Below, piece after piece: positions 55,535 to 61,500 of a DNA stretch of 64,000 nt. The notes under the pieces are model-generated. The model ran no database searches. It saw only the letters and a program-made list of their open reading frames with translations, and was not told the origin of the DNA. The first letter of the stretch is position 1. Each line of letters starts with the position of its first letter. The DNA is taken from positions 1,412,001 through 1,476,000 of the forward strand of contig OX411552.1 in assembly GCA_948146395.1 (NCBI GenBank), in the 5' to 3' direction. This DNA comes from Fragum whitleyi (lineage: Eukaryota > Mollusca > Bivalvia > Cardiida > Cardiidae). The position numbers were made by a program, and so were the translations under genes.

Positions 55535-58500
55535 ACTAGCTTAACCCTTGTCCAGCTGAATTTATATTTTGTTACAGTTGCTAACTGATTTTGTTTTAGA
55601 CACCAACTGATTTTCAATGGGGTTCCACAGGAATCCCTACAGATAACCAGGGCTCTCTTTCTTCATTACACAATTATCATTTTAAAGAAATAGCAGGAAA
55701 AACCATGTTTATGAAATATTATAATATTATTCCAAGCTAAGGTTCCATTACTCCACTTTTTTCCTTACATATGTAAGGAACAAAGTTGGGTTATGAAACT
55801 TTGGCTTGGAAATGGTGGATCCTGGAAGAATGAACTTCTAAATTCTATAAATGTTGAAGTATACTGAAGCAATCCCTTTGGAAATTTTGTAATGATGTTA
55901 AATGATTTGTTAATCTTCTTAGATGAAGATCAAATTTATTGTGATGATGCAGGCTTGGAAGTTATAAATTTAATCAAAATAATCTGAATTCTTTAATAGT
56001 ACCTGACTTTTGTTCTTTAACACTCTTAAATAGACTTGTCTCACAAACTGTCAAAGTTTTGTATTTTGCATCGTCCTTTGAACAACAGGCTCTTTAAATC
56101 ATTTGAGAGTAAGCATTTATTGTTTTATTTGGTTGTTTACAGTGCCAAGTTAGAGAAATTGATCAAGAGACTTGAGAAGGATTTAGACAGTGGTTTTGAT
56201 TCAGACATTATCATCAATGAGGAAATTCTCTATCAGATGACATTCAAAAGGTAATTAACTAGCTGATTCTTCGACATAAGAATGATAAAGATTTAATGAG
56301 GTGTCAGCCCCTAGCTTCTTTAAGTACCTATAAATATATTGGCACTTACAATAGTCTTGTGCCAATACCTTGATATTAAATATTTAAAGATACCAGTTTA
56401 TCAAATGATTATCTAATAGGTAAAATGTAAATGTGGTAGACTTTATTTAGTTGACTTCTTACTATTTAAGGTGCTCATTCACAGATTTCATAGAAAAAAT
56501 ACAAAACTTGTTCTTCAATTTGGAAAACTCTGCATTTTCAGACAATTAAGAATGGCCCAAGGACATTGACACTAAAAACAACATATTTCAATAATTTTGT
56601 AACTTATTTTCTTGAAGCAACAAGATCAGTAAGGAATCCAGTCTCTTTATTTCAAGTCTATAAATTACAAAATCGTTACTTTTTCTGAATAATCTTTCAT
56701 TTTTGCTAGTATTGATATGAAGTTTCCGAATGTCAAATTTTTTAGCCTTAATCTTTGATTGGATAAGTCAAACATACAGAATGCCCATGCATAACTAGTT
56801 GGCTAGAAATTGAAGAATAATTTTTTAGGCATCAGTAGTTGCTATATTTTTCAGAATGTATTTTGCTAAATTCAGGAATATTGGTCTTTCTTTCCATGCA
56901 ATACCAGATTGAATCTTATTAATTTAAAGGCATCAAGATGATTAGGTAGTTACTTCCGATTGAATTTTCAAAAATCACATTTTCCCAATCTGTGAAAGAG
57001 TAGCTTTAACCATTTTATGGGTCTTGTGAATAAATTAACCAAAATTGAAATATTTGTCAGACATAAAGTTAGGATGGTTAGACAATGAAGAATTGGTCCA
57101 TCTTGAAATGTGTTAAAAAAAATAACAGTAATTATTACAGTCCTTGTAATGTTCTTTGGGTCCAAGATAACCGATTCATATGTATCTTGTAGACAATCTT
57201 CATCATACAAAACATCTGTCTTAAGATGCATGCAAAATAATTTACCATCAAAATACTCAAATTACTCATCAAAGTACCAGAATATTACAGTCCTTTCCTT
57301 ATTTTTTTTTTTGGTGAATTAACGGCAAATTTTTCCCTTGAAAATCTCACAGTAAAACCAGTGAAATTACATTATAATAAATTCATTTTGCCCTATTTGA
57401 TGTTATTCAAGCCAAGCCCAATAAACAAATGGTGTCATGACATTGCTAAGTCATCCCATGCCAATGACGTGCTTATAGAGAATTTGTCCAAAAATTTCCA
57501 CATTTTGCCTCATATTTGAATTACAGAAATAGAATAATTATTTGTTTATTCTGAAAGATCAAAGAATCTTTCAATTTGTGAACAACAAATTTTTTTTTTG
57601 CTGCTTCACCAATCGTGAAAATATATCTATTGTTGTTCACTCAATGCAGATAAATCAATATTACACTGAAACAAACAATTATACTCTTTGTTTCGATTAT
57701 TACAGCTTATCTGATTTCAAAGGGCAGGAGACAGACACAGGAGCAAAGCTTATGTACCTTTTTGATTCTGTTATACCATTTTGTCAGGTAAGCCATATAA
57801 AAAAGAGTGGCTTCATTATTGTAGGCTTTTCAAATTTTGCAGATACTGAGAAAAGAAAAAATATATACTTAGTACCAAAAAAAAGTGTGCACTTATTTCA
57901 AATATCCCCACATGGTAGGCATATAAGGTATGCTTGGTTTAAACCTTTGTTTTGTATGATTCCCATGTTAAATTCACTTTAGATGAATTAATGGTCTGAA
58001 ATTGCTATCAGTTCTATAATGTGGCTTGCCTCTAAAGCATTAAATATCTTCCTCATTACAAATGTGGATGAAACATTGAACATTGTGAGATTAAGAACTT
58101 CATAAAAATCTAATGAGTATTTATGTTCCAAAGAAAAAGAAAGGATAATTTTCTATGCCATCATATGAGCAACAGGAGATTTAACCCTTTCCCAAACAGG
58201 AAGGTAGACTAAAGGGTTACCTAGACTGAACAGTCACCTGGGTAAACCAATAACCAATACCAAATAAGGAATTTCCAATATCCAGACACTATCTGAACAG
58301 GCTATTATTGGATTTTCAAAATTTCTTGACATTTTTTACACATGTGTTAAAAAATGTAAAATTTGACCCTTTATTTCAAATCTCACATTTTCATGATCTA
58401 TAAAAATATTTTTGTGGAAAAGATGAGCTTTCACAAGGTGTAATTCTTTTTATTGTGCTATTGCAACTTTAGGAGCTATAAGAAGTTGAACTTGATGCTT

Positions 58501-61500
58501 AATTTTCCCATTATTTTTTTCTCCTATTTTACCATTAAATTAATTAAGGTCTGTTCTTCTAAATGGAGCAACAAAGCTTTAATAACAGAAACACAATTCT
58601 TTTATTAAATGATGTCTTTGGAAGAATTAATTTTCAATAAAATGGTATAATTTTTATAACATTTGATGGTGAAATTAAGAAGTAAAACTGATTTTAACAT
58701 ACATGATTGTGTCTATACATTTTATATTTCTTCAACATTTCCTATTTCTTCCTTTATTTATTTACTATTTTATCAAAATATATTTCATGATGTGTAATTT
58801 AAAAAAAACCCCTCTCTTTCTGTGAAGGAAAGGCACATTTATGTAAATTGGCACACAAGTTTTTTGTTTGTTTGTTTGTTTTTTCATTATACAATAATAG
58901 GCAAACATTCCAAAATCAAAATACCAGTCAATGATGAAAGCAAGATTTTGAAATGAATGGGCAGACTTAGGTCGGAAAGCAATGAGAGAAAACGAGAAAG
59001 AGCTGGTTTATTCAAACCATGTCTTGTTTAGCCTTTCACAACAAAGAGAACTTTGGAAAAAATTCAAGGAGAGAGAAAATTGTTAAAAACAGCATTTTGT
59101 CATTTTCTCTCTGTTTCCTTCCAAAGGAAGTTTTATTTTATCATTTTTTGTAATGTATTCAATTTTTTTATACATTTTCCAACACTGGTCATGGGCTAAA
59201 TAATGTGAAATTGCCGATAGAAATTGTTGTTGTTGTTGTTGTTTTTAATCATCATTACTGATTAGCGATCTTAAAATGACAATCTACTTTGTTATTACAT
59301 ATTTTCAAAATCATTTCAAGTCTATTTTTATACTCGAGAAAATCGTCGATTTACAGCTTAGCATCAGTCGACGATCAAAATCGCGTAACTACAACTAAAA
59401 TCATCTGAAGTAACGGTAGTTCAGGAGTCCATCCAATAAATCTCAATACAAGATATCTATCTCCGCGATTCTGCAAACTTATTTTATTTCAAGTCCGTAC
59501 TTGACAAAATATTATCAAAAGAATGACGAATATCGTATTTTTTGCCTTTATTATTTCATAACTAGACCCAAGAAATATCTTTTGTTTACTAATCAGTCAA
59601 TAATCACCCATGACAACGTAAATTCTAAAACTTTGTTGTTATCGCTCCCGCTATACACCGAGAAATTGCGATTACGCAAAACCAAAATATTCGCCCCTAC
59701 AATTTTCGTTCTTTTTTCGGACCCGAAAATTAACGGAGAAAAGATTGCGGATGCAAACTAGCTCTATTTCGTCCAATTTTTTACGCGAAGAAACATTTTT
59801 TTTGCGCTTAAGATTAAGATTGCAATGTTTCAGTTTCTTTACATATCGCATGGAAAAAGCAAGTCAAACACACCCTCGGAGGCGTAAACTGCCCATGCCA
59901 CTCGGGATCTGCCTGAGGCAGCGGCTCGTCAATCTAAGAATCGGAAGATTTCTCAGAATCGGAAGATTCTACAGGCGAAAATCCAGAAAATTCTGAAAGG
60001 TCTGTGTCAGAATCAAATCTGAGCACAGGTTCTCCAGACTCTGAACTATGCGAAGACTCGCCAGACTCGTAACCAGACATGGTTTGCAAGTAGACTAGAG
60101 CTATTTATAACGATTTCGAAGTATAGTGAGATGCTTTTAAGCGAATGTTCTCAAACAAACTGAAAGACAAGCATAATTTTCGAAATGATCGAATATTTCC
60201 ACTTTCCTTTAATTGGTAAATTATGTTAATTAAAATTATATTCCATTTTAATTGACTGACCAGTTTAATTTTTTTTACCAATCTCGTGCGTTGTTGTCGC
60301 GTAGCTTATCAGTCTCCCACAATCCATACGCCGATATTATGTAACATTATGTAACGACGCAGCTGGGCACGCGATTAGAACAATAGAGATCGATAATTGG
60401 GTCCATATAGCATGTTATCAAAGGCTTCCGAAAAAAAAACTTCAATCAGGGGGCAATAAATCAAATCAAGCTGATAAGCGTAAAGATTATATACAGTGGA
60501 CAGCTTCTGATCGCATCTTATTTTACCCTTCCTTTTGATTTTTGAAAAAAACGAAAACCACAAATCTTTTATTACGAAAATATTTAGATACGACGCCTAG
60601 ATTAACATGCCAGTTTTCCTTTAGTTTATCAAGCCTGTTTTGAAATTATAAATCGCCATATTGTCAAATTTATTTTGAACTTGGGTGCTTTTAGCACGTG
60701 AGTATTTTGAAAAGAATTTTCTGTAAATCTTGCGCAGATTCTCAAATCCTGTCGAATTTTTGTCTAGCTAGGGAGGAGTCTTCTACATCGTAGTCGTACT
60801 GTCATTTTTTAATGAAAGACAGAGAAAAAATAATGAAAAGTTGTAACCTACACAAGAAGAAATTATTAGACAAATGCATGTACTTTCAAAACCATAAGAA
60901 TACGAAATAACCATTGTGAAAAGTGCGAAAAATAGAAATCAATATAGATCTATTTGTTTCTTTCACGATTAGATTATTTCAAATGAAAGAGAAAAGTGAA
61001 GTAGGAAGCTCGATATACACCGTTTGAAATTCGGATAAAGAAACAATTTAGCATTTCGCCGATTTTCTGTCAAAACCACGTATCTGTAGCCTTAAACAAG
61101 CTGCAGAAACGAGGTTTTCCTAGAAAAGCGACGATTTGTAAATTTGTATCACTTTGTATGAAAGATCAGCAAGTCTCGTGCATTCGGCCTGACGAAAGTT
61201 GAAAATGCTTTTGGCTCACGCAGTGGCTAATATTTCACGGTGTTGAAATGGGTTTGTGTATTGTTCGGGAAAGGGAAAAATTGTCTCTCGCATCAACATG
61301 TGATTAGTCAGATATTCTTTTTTTCCTTTTTTTGTACTTGGAAAATGAAAATATAAGAATTCAAATTCGCGATTAATTGAAATTATCAGGTGTCCGATTG
61401 ACGATTCTCTATTGAAAAGATAGGGGAAATATTGGATAGAGATAGCGCGACGAGTCTGCCGAGTCGCGTAAAGGGTAATAAAACACGTGGCATACACACA

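Noticed and set aside
55596..55738. Open stretch after a 'gttttag' acceptor, considered as an extra IP3R-like exon
   Set aside because: Open in one frame but no usable donor in the needed phase and no IP3R similarity.
57542..57982. 146-codon ORF
   Set aside because: Runs through a family-L repeat, exon 37 and into the following intron; only the exon 37 part is supported.
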